DNA of 64,000 nucleotides from NCBI GenBank assembly GCA_004293935.1, contig RDZH01000011.1, positions 77,831-141,830 of the forward strand, in the 5' to 3' direction. The position numbers were made by a program, and so were the translations under genes. Position 1 is the first letter of the stretch. Each line of letters begins with the position of its first letter. The notes under the pieces are model-generated. The model saw nothing but the letters and a program-made list of their open reading frames with translations. It was not told where the DNA came from and searched no databases. This stretch comes from Alphaproteobacteria bacterium. Its GTDB lineage: Bacteria > Pseudomonadota > Alphaproteobacteria > Rickettsiales > UBA998. Shown here piece by piece: positions 9,042-20,048 of the stretch.

Positions 9042-9213
9042 AGGTGTTCTCCCCTTTTATTTTTATTATGTAGTTCCGTATCATCATGCTTCTGTTCATA
9101 AAATTATTACGCTTGATTCAATCATCCATATAGTAGTTTTATTAATAATGCGTTACGTCTCAACAAAAAAACAACATCGTGACATGTCAGTTACATGTAA
9201 CACAAGCGATACA

Positions 9214-11298
9214 TTAGCCATCTTTTTCAAGAATTGCAAGATTTCTTGGAAAAATAATGCATACTATTGCTCCCCCCCCTTCTCGATTCTCTACCGTGAT
9301 GCTGCCTTTGTGGTCTTCAATGATTTTTTTGACAATCGCCAAACCAAGCCCCGTCCCCTTAGATCGCGTCGTCACATAGGGTTCCATGATACGCGGAATC
9401 AGCTCCTCAGGAAAACCCACGCCATTATCATTGACCGTCAGCACCCATGTTTGGGGCGTTGCCACACACTGCATATGAATCCAGCCTTGCTCGCTCTGAT
9501 CTTCGCGGCGTTCAATACTTTCAGCAGCATTTTTAAGAAGATTCGTCATCACTTGCGATAGTTGCGCTTCATCACAAAGCAAGAATATCTCCGATTCCAG
9601 CGATTCAAAGAAGCAGCGCACCTCAGGAAAACTTGTCTCACACGAAAAACATGCGCTCTCAAGCAATGGTTTAATATCTACCACGGCAAAACGCGGGGCG
9701 GGCATACGTGCAAAAGAAGAAAATTCTTCCACAATGCGCCCAATATCACGCAAATGTCGACTGATTGTTTCCAAATAACGCAAAAATGCCTCGCGCTCCA
9801 CCGCATCTTCGGGAATAAATTTTTTACGCAACCGATCCACCGATAATTTGATGGGTGTCAACGGATTTTTAATCTCATGCGCAACACGACGCGCCACATC
9901 CGACCACGCCGCACTTCGCTGCGCTGCAATCAGTGGCGTAATATCATCCAACGTCACAATAAAACCTTCAATATAGGATTGGCTCATCTCAGCAGATATT
10001 TTCACCTGAAAAATCATGATCTTATTTCCACGCCTTATCTCAACTTGCTCCTGATGGATCGTACTTTGATATTTTTGCGCATGTTCTAAAACCGCGCTCA
10101 ATTCAGGGACTAATGTCCGCAGCGATTGCCCAATCATATTACGTTCATGATGGAATCCGAGCAGATGCATTGCCGAAATATTAGAAAGACTTACCACAAA
10201 ATTAGTATCAAGCGCGATAATCCCCGCAGAAACACCCCCTAAAACGGTTTCCATAAACCGACGACGCTGATCCAACATACGCGTTGCTTGCGTCAATTCC
10301 ATCCGCTGCTGATAAAGCTGTTCCGTCATCCGATTAAAATGACGAATCAACATCTGCATTTCTTCATGATCGGTATCATCTTCAATTTGAATGGAATAAT
10401 CCCCTGCCCGCACACGCTCCGTTGCCTGTGCAAGCGTGATGAGTGGAATCGCCAAGCGTGAAGCAAAGCTAATCCCATACCAGATCACCCCCAAAAGCAA
10501 CATTAACGTCACCAAGATAAAAACCACCACAAAGATCATTTGCAACTGATTGATCGTATTTTTTTGTTCCTCAAATGTGCGTGCCGCCCCTTCTGATTCT
10601 GCAATATGATTCAGTATTTTACCATCAACCATACGGCTCACCACCAAATAGGTCTCCTGAAACGCATCCAGTGCCACCACAGCAAAAATGCGATCATCCC
10701 GCTTAAAGATCACCACTTCGCCTGCACGCGCTGCATCAATCACATTGTCGGGTAATGTTTCAAAACTTAAGGAAAAACTCAATAATGATCGCGCTAATTC
10801 ACGATGTTCCGCCAACACCACGGCTTCAGAAAGAGAGCGTAATGCTACCTGACTATTCAAAATCTCCGAAAACATCGCGGGGTTGGCATGGGCTAAAGGC
10901 AGCTCACGTGCAATATCATTGGCCATAGCCCCCGCATCAGCACGCAAAGTGCGCTCATGTTCCGCAAGATACGCCTCTGCCACGGCAACGGATTCTTGCA
11001 ATACTATGGTAATTCTTTCATTAAACCAATCTTTAATGCCATAATAAAAAAACGCAATGGAAAAAATGGAAATCACCACAGTAGGGATGATCGTCACCAA
11101 CGAAAAAGTTTTCACCACTTGCGTATGTAACTGCGCTCCCGCATAACCACGCTTTAGCGCAGCACGCATCCCCAGAATCCGCCGAATCAATGCCAAGGCA
11201 ACGGCTGAAACTATCCCACCTCCAATAAAAATAGGTACTAGGGTAGAAAAGGACAAACCTGAAAATAACTCAGGCAATCCGACAAGTGACCATGACAT
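9214..11298 (-). CDS. ntrY: Sensor histidine kinase NtrY
   Basis: N-terminal TM region, HAMP, PAS, DVARRVAHEIKNPLTPIKLSVDRLRKKF, HATPase motifs NGVGFPEELIPRIMEPYVTTRSKGTGLGLAIVKKIIEDHKG. Confidence 0.93.
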   Translation of the reverse strand: MSWSLVGLPELFSGLSFSTLVPIFIGGGIVSAVALALIRRILGMRAALKRGYAGAQLHTQVVKTFSLVTIIPTVVISIFSIAFFYYGIKDWFNERITIVLQESVAVAEAYLAEHERTLRADAGAMANDIARELPLAHANPAMFSEILNSQVALRSLSEAVVLAEHRELARSLLSFSLSFETLPDNVIDAARAGEVVIFKRDDRIFAVVALDAFQETYLVVSRMVDGKILNHIAESEGAARTFEEQKNTINQLQMIFVVVFILVTLMLLLGVIWYGISFASRLAIPLITLAQATERVRAGDYSIQIEDDTDHEEMQMLIRHFNRMTEQLYQQRMELTQATRMLDQRRRFMETVLGGVSAGIIALDTNFVVSLSNISAMHLLGFHHERNMIGQSLRTLVPELSAVLEHAQKYQSTIHQEQVEIRRGNKIMIFQVKISAEMSQSYIEGFIVTLDDITPLIAAQRSAAWSDVARRVAHEIKNPLTPIKLSVDRLRKKFIPEDAVEREAFLRYLETISRHLRDIGRIVEEFSSFARMPAPRFAVVDIKPLLESACFSCETSFPEVRCFFESLESEIFLLCDEAQLSQVMTNLLKNAAESIERREDQSEQGWIHMQCVATPQTWVLTVNDNGVGFPEELIPRIMEPYVTTRSKGTGLGLAIVKKIIEDHKGSITVENREGGGAIVCIIFPRNLAILEKDG

Positions 11299-11314
11299 AA
11301 TTATTCCTATTCAC

Positions 11315-11456
11315 TCTATAGCGCTTCATGATAGGTTAGTGATGTTTATAGAAGCGAACCTATCGTGAGTTCGCGCACTAACCATATGCATGATAGCACA
11401 AATGTTCGATAGGCGTATTTTTGAAAAAGAACCAACCTATCGAAAGATGCTATAGA
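11315..11456. repeat. MITE-like element with ~23-bp inverted ends
   Basis: Left tctatagcgcttcatgataggtt (11315-11337), right aacctatcgaaagatgctataga (11434-11456), near-complementary; internal aacctatcg motif. Confidence 0.6.
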
Positions 11457-11503
11457 TTATCGAGAGGTTTATTCCAATCAAGTGAACTCGAAGCCACAAT
11501 CAT

Positions 11504-12439
11504 TTAATCCGTACTCATTGCCATAACTTTAATAATCGCTGGACCAAGCACAAGAAGCATCAACGCAGGGAGCAAGCATGTAATTAAGGGAATAGAGATA
11601 AGAGCAGGTAATCTTCCCGCTTTTTCTTCCGCGATCATCAGACGCGTTTGACGATAATCATCCGAAAGCACACGCAACGTATCGGTCAGACTCGTACCAA
11701 AACGCTCTGTTTGAATAAGGGCCGCGACAAGAGAACGATAGGCGACCAAATCTGTGCGCTCCGCAAGATTCATAAGAGCCTGCGAGCGATTATTCAACAA
11801 TGCCAATTCTAACCGCGTCTGATTCAATTCGACGGCAAGGGCAGGATGTGCAAAAGATAGCTCATCGCACACACGATTAACCGCAGCATCAAGTGCTAAA
11901 CCAGATTCCACGCACACAACCATAAGATCCAAGCCATCAGGAAAAGAACGTAGTAAACTTTTCTTACGTTTTGCGGTATTATTTGAAACCATTAATTTGC
12001 TCCCGAATAATCCTATAATCATCAGCAAGCCACCAAACAGCATCATGCCCATATTATCTTGTGTCATCAAGAGAATCATACCTCCAAATAGAGCAATCAG
12101 ATAACCTGCAACACGCTGATAAAACATCAAAAAAATCGGAGCATTAGGTGAAGTCATACCTGCACGCATAGCAGAAGTACGCCATTCTTTGAGGTTTTTA
12201 TCAACATCAAAGCCGAACACATCCATCATACGATGCAGTGATTGTGCCAAAGGAGAATAATCTTGTTCTAATTCAACAGATTCTATACCTTCCGATAATC
12301 CTAATTCACTATAGGAACGTGTTAAACGCGCATCACGTTCAAACTTTTTCAGTCTATCTTTACGTGCTGCGAATGCATTTACCATCAAGTAAAGAACAAA
12401 AAATATTATACCAACAACGGCTGCGCTTATGTAATTCAT
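11504..12439 (-). CDS. tadC: Tad pilus inner-membrane protein TadC
   Basis: T2SSF-type protein: FPDGLDLMVVCVESGLALDAAVNRVCDEL; ERFGTSLTDTLRVLSDDYRQTRLMIAEEKAGRLPALISIPL. Confidence 0.9.
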   Translation of the reverse strand: MNYISAAVVGIIFFVLYLMVNAFAARKDRLKKFERDARLTRSYSELGLSEGIESVELEQDYSPLAQSLHRMMDVFGFDVDKNLKEWRTSAMRAGMTSPNAPIFLMFYQRVAGYLIALFGGMILLMTQDNMGMMLFGGLLMIIGLFGSKLMVSNNTAKRKKSLLRSFPDGLDLMVVCVESGLALDAAVNRVCDELSFAHPALAVELNQTRLELALLNNRSQALMNLAERTDLVAYRSLVAALIQTERFGTSLTDTLRVLSDDYRQTRLMIAEEKAGRLPALISIPLITCLLPALMLLVLGPAIIKVMAMSTD

Positions 12440-12463
12440 ATTATGTAACCCAATTTCTCTCTA

Positions 12464-13444
12464 TTAGATATCTATCTGTACCATGCGCCGAACGATCATA
12501 TTTGAACCGACAATCAATGCAATAATAATTCCTGCCATAATATTACCCATGGTTGTTGAAAAAAGCGGGTCAAGGTGATCGGGTGCAACAAGCATCAATA
12601 CTCCAAAAAGCACCACGGGAACTGCCCCTAAAATTAACCCCGTTGCGCGCCCTTCTGATGTCATGGCACGAATTTTATGCCGCAACTGTTTGCGTTTGCG
12701 AATAATGTGCGAAAGATTTGAAATAATTTCAGCTAACCCGCCTCCAGTTTCTTGTTGCACGCGTAATACCACCACAAAAAAGCGAATATCTTGTTCATCC
12801 ACACGCGTTGCGAGACGCTGCAACGCTTCATTTAAGGTACGCCCTAAAGCCAATTCATCCGCAAGCTGACGAAATTCCCCACGAACAGGTTCTTCCATAT
12901 TTTCAGCAACCATCGTAATCGCACTATTGATAGGAAACCCTGATTTCACGCTCCGTACAATCATATCCAAGACATCTGGGAACATATCAATAAATTTATC
13001 ATTACGCTTCCTTATGGCAACTTTAAGACGCTTATTGCACCACCAAAAAGGAAATAGGCACGCAGCTATATGCCACAAAGAGTCTAGGTTTGCAATCAAT
13101 ACCGCCATATTGCCCACAATGAACAGCCCCAATATCATCACAAGATACGAACCCGCTTTATGCTGACGACCAGCACGAATGGCTTTTAGCACAAAATCCT
13201 TTCCGACAAATGGAATCAACGATAGAGTCTTCAAAGACGCAGAATCATTAATATCGGCTTTCAATATGGCAAGTGTTTCGTCAAATTGATCACGTTGCGC
13301 TTGCGAGCGGTGCGTTTCTTGGCGCACTTGCTCTAAAACGTGGCGCATATGCTCCGTCTCCGCCGCATAACGCCCCGCAAATAAACGGTTAAACAATACA
13401 TATACTGATATAAATACTATAATTCCAATAACAACTACTACCAT
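12464..13444 (-). CDS. tadB: Tad pilus inner-membrane protein TadB
   Basis: FPDVLDMIVRSVKSGFPINSAITMVAENM; QETGGGLAEIISNLSHIIRKRKQLRHKIRAMTSEGRATGLIL. Confidence 0.9.
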   Translation of the reverse strand: MVVVVIGIIVFISVYVLFNRLFAGRYAAETEHMRHVLEQVRQETHRSQAQRDQFDETLAILKADINDSASLKTLSLIPFVGKDFVLKAIRAGRQHKAGSYLVMILGLFIVGNMAVLIANLDSLWHIAACLFPFWWCNKRLKVAIRKRNDKFIDMFPDVLDMIVRSVKSGFPINSAITMVAENMEEPVRGEFRQLADELALGRTLNEALQRLATRVDEQDIRFFVVVLRVQQETGGGLAEIISNLSHIIRKRKQLRHKIRAMTSEGRATGLILGAVPVVLFGVLMLVAPDHLDPLFSTTMGNIMAGIIIALIVGSNMIVRRMVQIDI

Positions 13445-13450
13445 TTCTTC

Positions 13451-15034
13451 TCACCCAACGCGTGCTAAACCTAAGCACTCTAATAAATCTTGCTCACGAT
13501 TAAAATATTCCGCTCGCGGCAAAAATCTAGGACGTATCCCATGCGATTTGAACTCGCCAAGAAGATTCCCTTTTGCATCCATACCTTTTGATTTATAACT
13601 AAATAATGTTTGTGATATCATCACATCACCCTCTACTCCCACGACTTCTTCAATATGCGTAATACGACGACGACCGTCACGCATACGTTGAAGTTGCACA
13701 ATAAGTTGCACAGCACTTGATATTTGATAGCGCAATGACGTATCACTGACCTTCACGCCCGACATATTCACCAAATTTTCAATACGCGACAAACAATCAC
13801 GCGGAGAGTTTGAGTGAATGGTTGCTAATGATCCATCATGACCAGTATTCATGGCAGAAAGCACATCAATCACTTCATCGCCACGAATCTCCCCCAAAAT
13901 AATGCGATCGGGGCGCATACGCAAGGCATTTTTCACAAGCTGGCGTTGCGTGATTTCACCGACACCTTCTGCAGATGATGGGCGTGTCTCAAGACGCAAA
14001 ACATGCGGCTGAGCAAGCTGCAATTCTGCGGCATCTTCAATGGTAATCACCCGCTCTCCCTTACCAATATGGTTCGAGATCGCATTTAATAAGGTGGTTT
14101 TACCACTCCCCGTTCCGCCAGAAATAATGATATTCAAGCGTATCTCACCACAAATGGATAAAAACCGCGCCATTTCTGGCGTGAGCGAGTCATAATTCAC
14201 ATAATCTGAGAGCGTAATTTTATTTTTCTTAAATTTTCTGATAGAAACCAATGCGCCATCAAGAGCTAAGGGCGGAATAATCGCATTAAAACGCGATCCA
14301 TCGGGCAAGCGCGCATCAACCATAGGGCTTGCTTCATCAATTCTTCTGCCCACACGGGTCACAATACGTTGGATAATCGCCATTAAATGCGATTCACTCA
14401 CAAATGTGACATCGCTAAGATAAATCTTCCCCTGACGTTCAATAAAGACCTGCTTTGCGGTATTAATCATGATGTCAGACACATCAGGATCGCGCAATAA
14501 AGGTTCTAATGGTCCAAAGCCCAAAACTTCATCAATCACTTGATCTTGAATCAATGATAATTGTGCGGACGTTAGGGGCGCTTCAATATTCTGTAGTAAT
14601 TTCGCAATTTCTACAGCCATTCGTTTTTTTCTACGATCTTCCGATAATTGATAAATCGTATTAATATCAATTTTATCCACCAGTTCTGCAATTAATTGAT
14701 TGCGAACCTCTACCATTTTCGGGGTTTCAAGATTCTTATCAAGAAACCGTAATGTCTCTACGCCCAATTCCGCATGAATAGAAGAAGAACGAGTCGCTTG
14801 ACGCTCTTGTCCAAATTGTGTCCGTAATTGCTGTTCATCGCGCACAGCCACACGCGACGAAACAGATTCAACCGCACCAACGGGTACCATCTGACGATGC
14901 GCACTATCATTGCTCGCTTGATCTTCGGCATATCCATCCTGAGCATCACCCGCAGGGACAGACGTAGGGGGAGTGGTTGACGACGATCGTGGAACGCCGT
15001 TCGTACCATCAGAACCAGGTTTTTTCCCAAACAT
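13451..15034 (-). CDS. cpaF: Tad/Cpa secretion ATPase CpaF (TadA)
   Basis: [106 protein letters not shown]. Confidence 0.96.
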   Translation of the reverse strand: MFGKKPGSDGTNGVPRSSSTTPPTSVPAGDAQDGYAEDQASNDSAHRQMVPVGAVESVSSRVAVRDEQQLRTQFGQERQATRSSSIHAELGVETLRFLDKNLETPKMVEVRNQLIAELVDKIDINTIYQLSEDRRKKRMAVEIAKLLQNIEAPLTSAQLSLIQDQVIDEVLGFGPLEPLLRDPDVSDIMINTAKQVFIERQGKIYLSDVTFVSESHLMAIIQRIVTRVGRRIDEASPMVDARLPDGSRFNAIIPPLALDGALVSIRKFKKNKITLSDYVNYDSLTPEMARFLSICGEIRLNIIISGGTGSGKTTLLNAISNHIGKGERVITIEDAAELQLAQPHVLRLETRPSSAEGVGEITQRQLVKNALRMRPDRIILGEIRGDEVIDVLSAMNTGHDGSLATIHSNSPRDCLSRIENLVNMSGVKVSDTSLRYQISSAVQLIVQLQRMRDGRRRITHIEEVVGVEGDVMISQTLFSYKSKGMDAKGNLLGEFKSHGIRPRFLPRAEYFNREQDLLECLGLARVG

Positions 15035-16197
15035 TATACACCTCCATTCAGATGGGCATCTTCAGCAATGGAGCGTGCAATTTTTTCCAATTCACTCCCC
15101 AAAAAAGTCTTACCCACATCGGCAATCGGCACACCTTTATTTTCCGAATGACAAATAGTTTTAATATCATTAGGAAGATAAAAACCAATAGGGCGACCTA
15201 AAATCCGTTCAAAATCTTTAGGATGCACCGCCTCTTTATAGCGAGACCCACTACGATTGACTACTACAGAAATCGTCTTTTCCGAAAGCCCCAAATCGCC
15301 CCATAACGCCAATAATCGTGAACTATGGGTAATAGATTTAAGCAATAACTGCGCCACAAGCACAATATGATCACTAAAACTAATCACAGATGAAACCCAT
15401 GGATTCCAGCTATGAGGAATATCCAAAACAACATAATCATATTTTGCAGAAAGATGCCCTACAAAATCTCGTATAATTTCAGGCTCAAGACTCGGCATAA
15501 AATTAAGCTGGGTAGGAGATACGATGACATCCATACCGTCACGATAATGCACCACCATACGTTCGACTAATGTTCCATCCACGCCACGTTCTGGATGATC
15601 AAAAATCTCTTTAATACTGTAGCTTGTCTGAAGCTCCAACTGCCGAGCAACCATTCCAAATTGATAATCTAAATCGACCAGAACAACACGTTTCTTATGA
15701 TTCCTTGCCAATAAATATGCCGTGTTTAACGCGACCATACTCGAGCCATCACCTGCCCCACCGCCAATAAAAGAAATAACTTTTCCAACACACTCTCCAG
15801 AAATATTATTCTGAAATAATGCATTTCTCACCTCATCAACGGGCAAAGGATAGTTGAAATACTCAACAATCCCCCTATCACGAAGCGATCGGTAAAAGCT
15901 AATATCATTCGCATTGCCAATCACTACAACACGGGTATGTGAATCGCACTGCTCAGCCAAAGCATCAAGCTCAGCTAATACATCATGTTTGCGATCACCG
16001 ATAAATACAATAATATATTTAGGGTTATAACGCATCTCATTAATGTGACGAGCAGCATCTAAGGGCGTACCTTGCACGATCTCGGCTCTCTGATAACCAA
16101 GCGCACGGGTTACCCATGTAATAGATTCTGTTTCCGAAGGATGTGTAACAATCGCTAATACAGGGCTAAGTTCCATACGATACTCGCTTAAAGACAA
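15034..16197 (-). CDS. cpaE: Pilus assembly protein CpaE (ParA/MinD-like with receiver-like N-terminus)
   Basis: VISFIGGGAGDGSSMVALNTAYLLARNHKKRVVLVDLDYQFGMVARQLEL; located between cpaF and cpaD. Confidence 0.9.
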   Translation of the reverse strand: MSLSEYRMELSPVLAIVTHPSETESITWVTRALGYQRAEIVQGTPLDAARHINEMRYNPKYIIVFIGDRKHDVLAELDALAEQCDSHTRVVVIGNANDISFYRSLRDRGIVEYFNYPLPVDEVRNALFQNNISGECVGKVISFIGGGAGDGSSMVALNTAYLLARNHKKRVVLVDLDYQFGMVARQLELQTSYSIKEIFDHPERGVDGTLVERMVVHYRDGMDVIVSPTQLNFMPSLEPEIIRDFVGHLSAKYDYVVLDIPHSWNPWVSSVISFSDHIVLVAQLLLKSITHSSRLLALWGDLGLSEKTISVVVNRSGSRYKEAVHPKDFERILGRPIGFYLPNDIKTICHSENKGVPIADVGKTFLGSELEKIARSIAEDAHLNGGV

Positions 16198-16203
16198 CTA
16201 GGT

Positions 16204-16806
16204 TTAACGTCCACCACCCGAGCGAACGCTTGCAACGGTGGCTTCTCGCTTAAAGAATTCACGCGACTTAAAGGTACGGTATTTACCGACATCTTGAACC
16301 GCTTGCATTCCATCAACAAATCCTAGCAAAGATGGGTTAACAAATTGCCTTCTATCGCTCACCATTTGCACCATATTTGATGCAATCGAACATCCATAAT
16401 GTGGATGATGCAAATTATACGGGTTGATACGGTTCGCTATATAACGATTCTCACAATCATTTGCCACGACACGCTCATAAATAAGATTCAGCTCATCGAC
16501 ATCAGACGGAATACGCTCATAATCAACACCATAGAGCTGCAATGATTGCTCTGCTGTATCACATGCAGCAGCATTCGCTTCGGTGCAATGCACTTCTGCG
16601 CGTGTCGGCTGATCGCTTTCAATCCATTCTTGTATCTCCATGGCGGAATCAGGAGAAGAAAGTTGCACCGTCACCACCTCTGAAGATACATCCAGCAATG
16701 ATTCAGGCGTCCCTCTGTTTGCATAAGCAGAAATAGGGATTTCTGAACACCCAGCAAAAAATAAAATACTAAGCGGAACAATATAAGAAGATACTTTTTT
16801 TATCAT
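16204..16806 (-). CDS. cpaD: Pilus biogenesis lipoprotein CpaD
   Basis: Lipobox ILFFAGCSE; NDCENRYIANRINPYNLHHPHYGCSIASNMVQMVSDRRQFVNPS matches CpaD conserved region. Confidence 0.85.
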   Translation of the reverse strand: MIKKVSSYIVPLSILFFAGCSEIPISAYANRGTPESLLDVSSEVVTVQLSSPDSAMEIQEWIESDQPTRAEVHCTEANAAACDTAEQSLQLYGVDYERIPSDVDELNLIYERVVANDCENRYIANRINPYNLHHPHYGCSIASNMVQMVSDRRQFVNPSLLGFVDGMQAVQDVGKYRTFKSREFFKREATVASVRSGGGR

Positions 16807-18225
16807 TTAATCTACCATAAAGCCAACAGGCCCTTCTGTTGTTGGAATTTGCGTCACACGATCTTGATCGCCTGACAAGCTAGTAATCGCACCATAAAAG
16901 AACATTTCCATCATACTTGCAGGTCGGAAATCATCCGTAGGCATTTTTACATCTGATGAAACAAGCGGATCAACAATGTACGGAGTCACTGCCAAGACAA
17001 GCTCCGTTTCTTCGCGCTTAAAGCTCACACTGCTGAATAAAGCACCAAGAATAGGAACTTCCTTCAAGCCGGGCAAGGAATCAACGCTTGATGCAAGGGT
17101 ATCTTGAATCAAACCTGCAATCATGAAACTTTCTCCGGGAGAAAGCTCCACAACCGTTTGCGCACGACGTGTACTCAAACTTGGTACAACAAATCCATCA
17201 AGCTGCAACACATTATCACGGTTGATTTCAGAAACTTCTGGCTCAACAGCAATCCGCACACGATTTTCGGATAACACAAAAGGAGTAAACTTAACAGCAA
17301 CACCAAATGGTTTATATTCAATCGCTACTTGTTGGAACTGAGGCACAGGAACAGGGAATTCACCCCCTGCAAGAAACTGTGACTCCTCACCTGACAATGA
17401 TACAAGATTCGGCTCTGCCAATATCTTAAACAAATTATCACGCTCCAAAGCATCCAACATTGCAGAAAGACCACCACTGCTGCCATTGGTTCTTGCAGAT
17501 AAAAAGCCCCGCACATCTGAGGTTGAATTAGGCAACTCAAACTGCCCAAAGCCCAACTCAGACCCTACACGAAATGCATCAATACCGCCACCTGTGGCAA
17601 ATGTAAATGCACTATTAGCATTCGCCTTGACTGATTGCACATTCAGCCCCAAACGCTTCAAGGCAGAACGTCGCATCTCACCAACGCGCACACGTAACAT
17701 CACCTGTTGACCGCTTGCTATTTCAAGTAAGTTGAGAATCCCAGAACCAATTTTAGGGGTCTGTTCCTTTGGTGTTTGGGAAAGATATTCCTCAACAATA
17801 CGTACAGCTTTCTCAGCCGCCGCCGCATCGGTGACTCTGCCACTCAGCACCAAATTGGCATTAAGCATCTCAACAGCCACATCTTCGTGTGGCAAATAAT
17901 CTTTCAACGCCTTACGAATAGCGGGAAGATCATAGCCGACATTCACTGTTATATCACGCAACACACCATCTGAACCCAAAATACGCACATCCGTGATACC
18001 AAGAGCGCGCCCCATGACCGATACTTTGCGCTTATCATGTACATATGCATCAGCAATCTGCGGATCTGCGACAATAACTTCTGTCATATCCTCAGAAACA
18101 TCTATGAGTTGCGAACGCCCCTTAGGAACAACGATTGTTTCAGACCACGCTCCAGATGCAGAAGCTAACGCCACAACACTTGTTGCTAGAAAGAAGGATT
18201 TCTTGATTTTACCCAACATTACCAT
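16807..18225 (-). CDS. cpaC: Secretin CpaC (RcpA)
   Basis: Signal peptide; GRSQLIDVSEDMTEVIVADPQIADAYV; secretin core VPVPQFQQVAIEYKPFGVAVKFTPFVLSENRVRIAVEPEVSEI. Confidence 0.93.
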   Translation of the reverse strand: MVMLGKIKKSFFLATSVVALASASGAWSETIVVPKGRSQLIDVSEDMTEVIVADPQIADAYVHDKRKVSVMGRALGITDVRILGSDGVLRDITVNVGYDLPAIRKALKDYLPHEDVAVEMLNANLVLSGRVTDAAAAEKAVRIVEEYLSQTPKEQTPKIGSGILNLLEIASGQQVMLRVRVGEMRRSALKRLGLNVQSVKANANSAFTFATGGGIDAFRVGSELGFGQFELPNSTSDVRGFLSARTNGSSGGLSAMLDALERDNLFKILAEPNLVSLSGEESQFLAGGEFPVPVPQFQQVAIEYKPFGVAVKFTPFVLSENRVRIAVEPEVSEINRDNVLQLDGFVVPSLSTRRAQTVVELSPGESFMIAGLIQDTLASSVDSLPGLKEVPILGALFSSVSFKREETELVLAVTPYIVDPLVSSDVKMPTDDFRPASMMEMFFYGAITSLSGDQDRVTQIPTTEGPVGFMVD

Positions 18226-18248
18226 GTACTTATCTCACTTATAATTTT

Positions 18249-19235
18249 TTACTCAATGATTTCTTCTAATTCTTGCTCTACTTGTTCGTAATGAGCAGAT
18301 TCATCCTGTGAATCATTCTCCATAGAAGATTCAGCTTCATCTTCTTCTTTTGCCTTCATCTGAACAACCGTCTGTTTTGTACCCAAAACCAATGAAACAA
18401 CTTCTTTTTGTTCGAGCTTAAACGGATTGACAACATACCCCTCATCATCAGCAACCGTCACATCAGGTTCTGTTACCAATACATGCTCAGGCTCTGCATC
18501 TTTGTCCTTGAGGGAACGCAATGCCAAAGTCACATATCCTGTTTCTTGACCCAAACGCAACTTCGCCGCATCAGAAGCAGTAACTTCTAAACTTACCGAT
18601 GAAGGAATGCGATCATTTTTCGCCATTCCATTGTCAGCGTTCGCATCCTCAGGATCGATGGTGGCACTTTGGTTCACAGCAAGAACACGAATATTGGATA
18701 TAAGCGTTTCTGACATGCTCGTTTCATTCAATCCCGTTGCGTCTACAACTTCACGCTTCAGAGGAAATTTACGCGTTAACAACACATCCACACGATCCCC
18801 CGGATAAACAAAACCAGCAAGACCTGCCACAACATCACTCGATACCGTTGCCATCCTCATGCCTTCAGGCAGTTGCGCCGCGATAAAATTAGGATCTTCA
18901 GGATTAGACAAACGCTTAATGTTTAATGGTTCATCTTTCACAAAAGGTGAACGCGCAACACGACCAACCACGATAGCAATATCATCTCTTTCCGATACAA
19001 AGCCCGTTGCTTCCGTTGCTAAATGCTCTGGCCAATCTGCTGTTGTCACATCTTCGGCAGACAATTTGTCCCCCAACTCAATATCACGCGCAGCAACCAA
19101 TATTTTCACAGTATTCGACTCTTGTTGCGCAGCTTGTACTGTGACGACTTGTTCGCCTTTGTCCATTATATTATAAGCGAAAAACGCGGCTGCAAGTGCC
19201 ACGACCGCTGCGATAAGCATTCCTACAATTCTCAT
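18249..19235 (-). CDS. cpaB: Pilus assembly protein CpaB (RcpC)
   Basis: N-terminal TM, SAF-like ILVAARDIELGDKLSAEDVTTADWPE, VYPGDRVDVLLTRKF. Confidence 0.9.
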   Translation of the reverse strand: MRIVGMLIAAVVALAAAFFAYNIMDKGEQVVTVQAAQQESNTVKILVAARDIELGDKLSAEDVTTADWPEHLATEATGFVSERDDIAIVVGRVARSPFVKDEPLNIKRLSNPEDPNFIAAQLPEGMRMATVSSDVVAGLAGFVYPGDRVDVLLTRKFPLKREVVDATGLNETSMSETLISNIRVLAVNQSATIDPEDANADNGMAKNDRIPSSVSLEVTASDAAKLRLGQETGYVTLALRSLKDKDAEPEHVLVTEPDVTVADDEGYVVNPFKLEQKEVVSLVLGTKQTVVQMKAKEEDEAESSMENDSQDESAHYEQVEQELEEIIE

Positions 19236-19576
19236 CTTCTTCTACCATCACCCAGAACCTAGGTTCTCTCTAAAACATTTACCCCCGCGCTTCATATCCT
19301 CGGTGTAATACCTCTGACACACAACGCGAACATCTTTTATTAGCGTGACTTGCCTATAAAGGTCAAGCATTCTTTGCAGTAATAATGGATATTTGCGTAA
19401 AAAAATATCTTTACTATAGTCTAGATTTGCTGATTCCTTGTGTATTTTCAAACATCTTAAACTAAAATATCACAGTTGTTTTTTTTATATTCGGTTATGG
19501 TGAGTTATTCTTGCCAAACCATGATGGGGCGTTGTATATACATAAAAACAATCAATCAACTATCACAAGGTGTATT

Positions 19577-20044
19577 ATGTCTATAGAAAAAAAACTAGCT
19601 GATATGGGAATTATTCTTCCGACCGTGACGATGCCAGCAGCAAATTATGTTCCTTTCACCATTTCTGGTTCGCATATTTTTGTTTCAGGCACGCTACCAT
19701 CGAAAGATGGCGTGATGACGGGCAAAGGCACTTTAGGTGCAAATATATCACTTGAAGAAGCACAAGATGTGGCGCGCACCTGTGGTATTAATATCCTTGC
19801 AGTACTTAAAGCCGCTGCGGGTTCACTGGATACTATCACACGTTGCGTGCGTTTGGGTATCTTTGTGAGTGCTACGCCTGACTATACGGATCATCCAAAA
19901 GTTGCTAATGGCGTATCTGACCTTATGGTAGAAGTTTTTGGAAAAGAAATCGGTTCTCATGCGCGTTTTGCTGTCGGCGTAAGCAGCTTGCCGTTCGGTG
20001 TCTCTGTGGAAGTCGATGGCGTGTTTGAGTTTTCTCGCACGTAA
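19577..20044 (+). CDS. RidA family protein
   Basis: MSIEKKLADMGIILPTVTMPAANYVPFTISGSHIFVSGTLPSKDG...VSSLPFGVSVEVDGVFEF, YjgF/RidA fold. Confidence 0.9.
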   Translation: MSIEKKLADMGIILPTVTMPAANYVPFTISGSHIFVSGTLPSKDGVMTGKGTLGANISLEEAQDVARTCGINILAVLKAAAGSLDTITRCVRLGIFVSATPDYTDHPKVANGVSDLMVEVFGKEIGSHARFAVGVSSLPFGVSVEVDGVFEFSRT

Positions 20045-20048
20045 ATCT

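Noticed and set aside
15034-16197. CpaE with atypical Walker A (GGGAGDGSS, no Lys)
   Set aside because: Non-canonical P-loops are common in CpaE/TadZ proteins.
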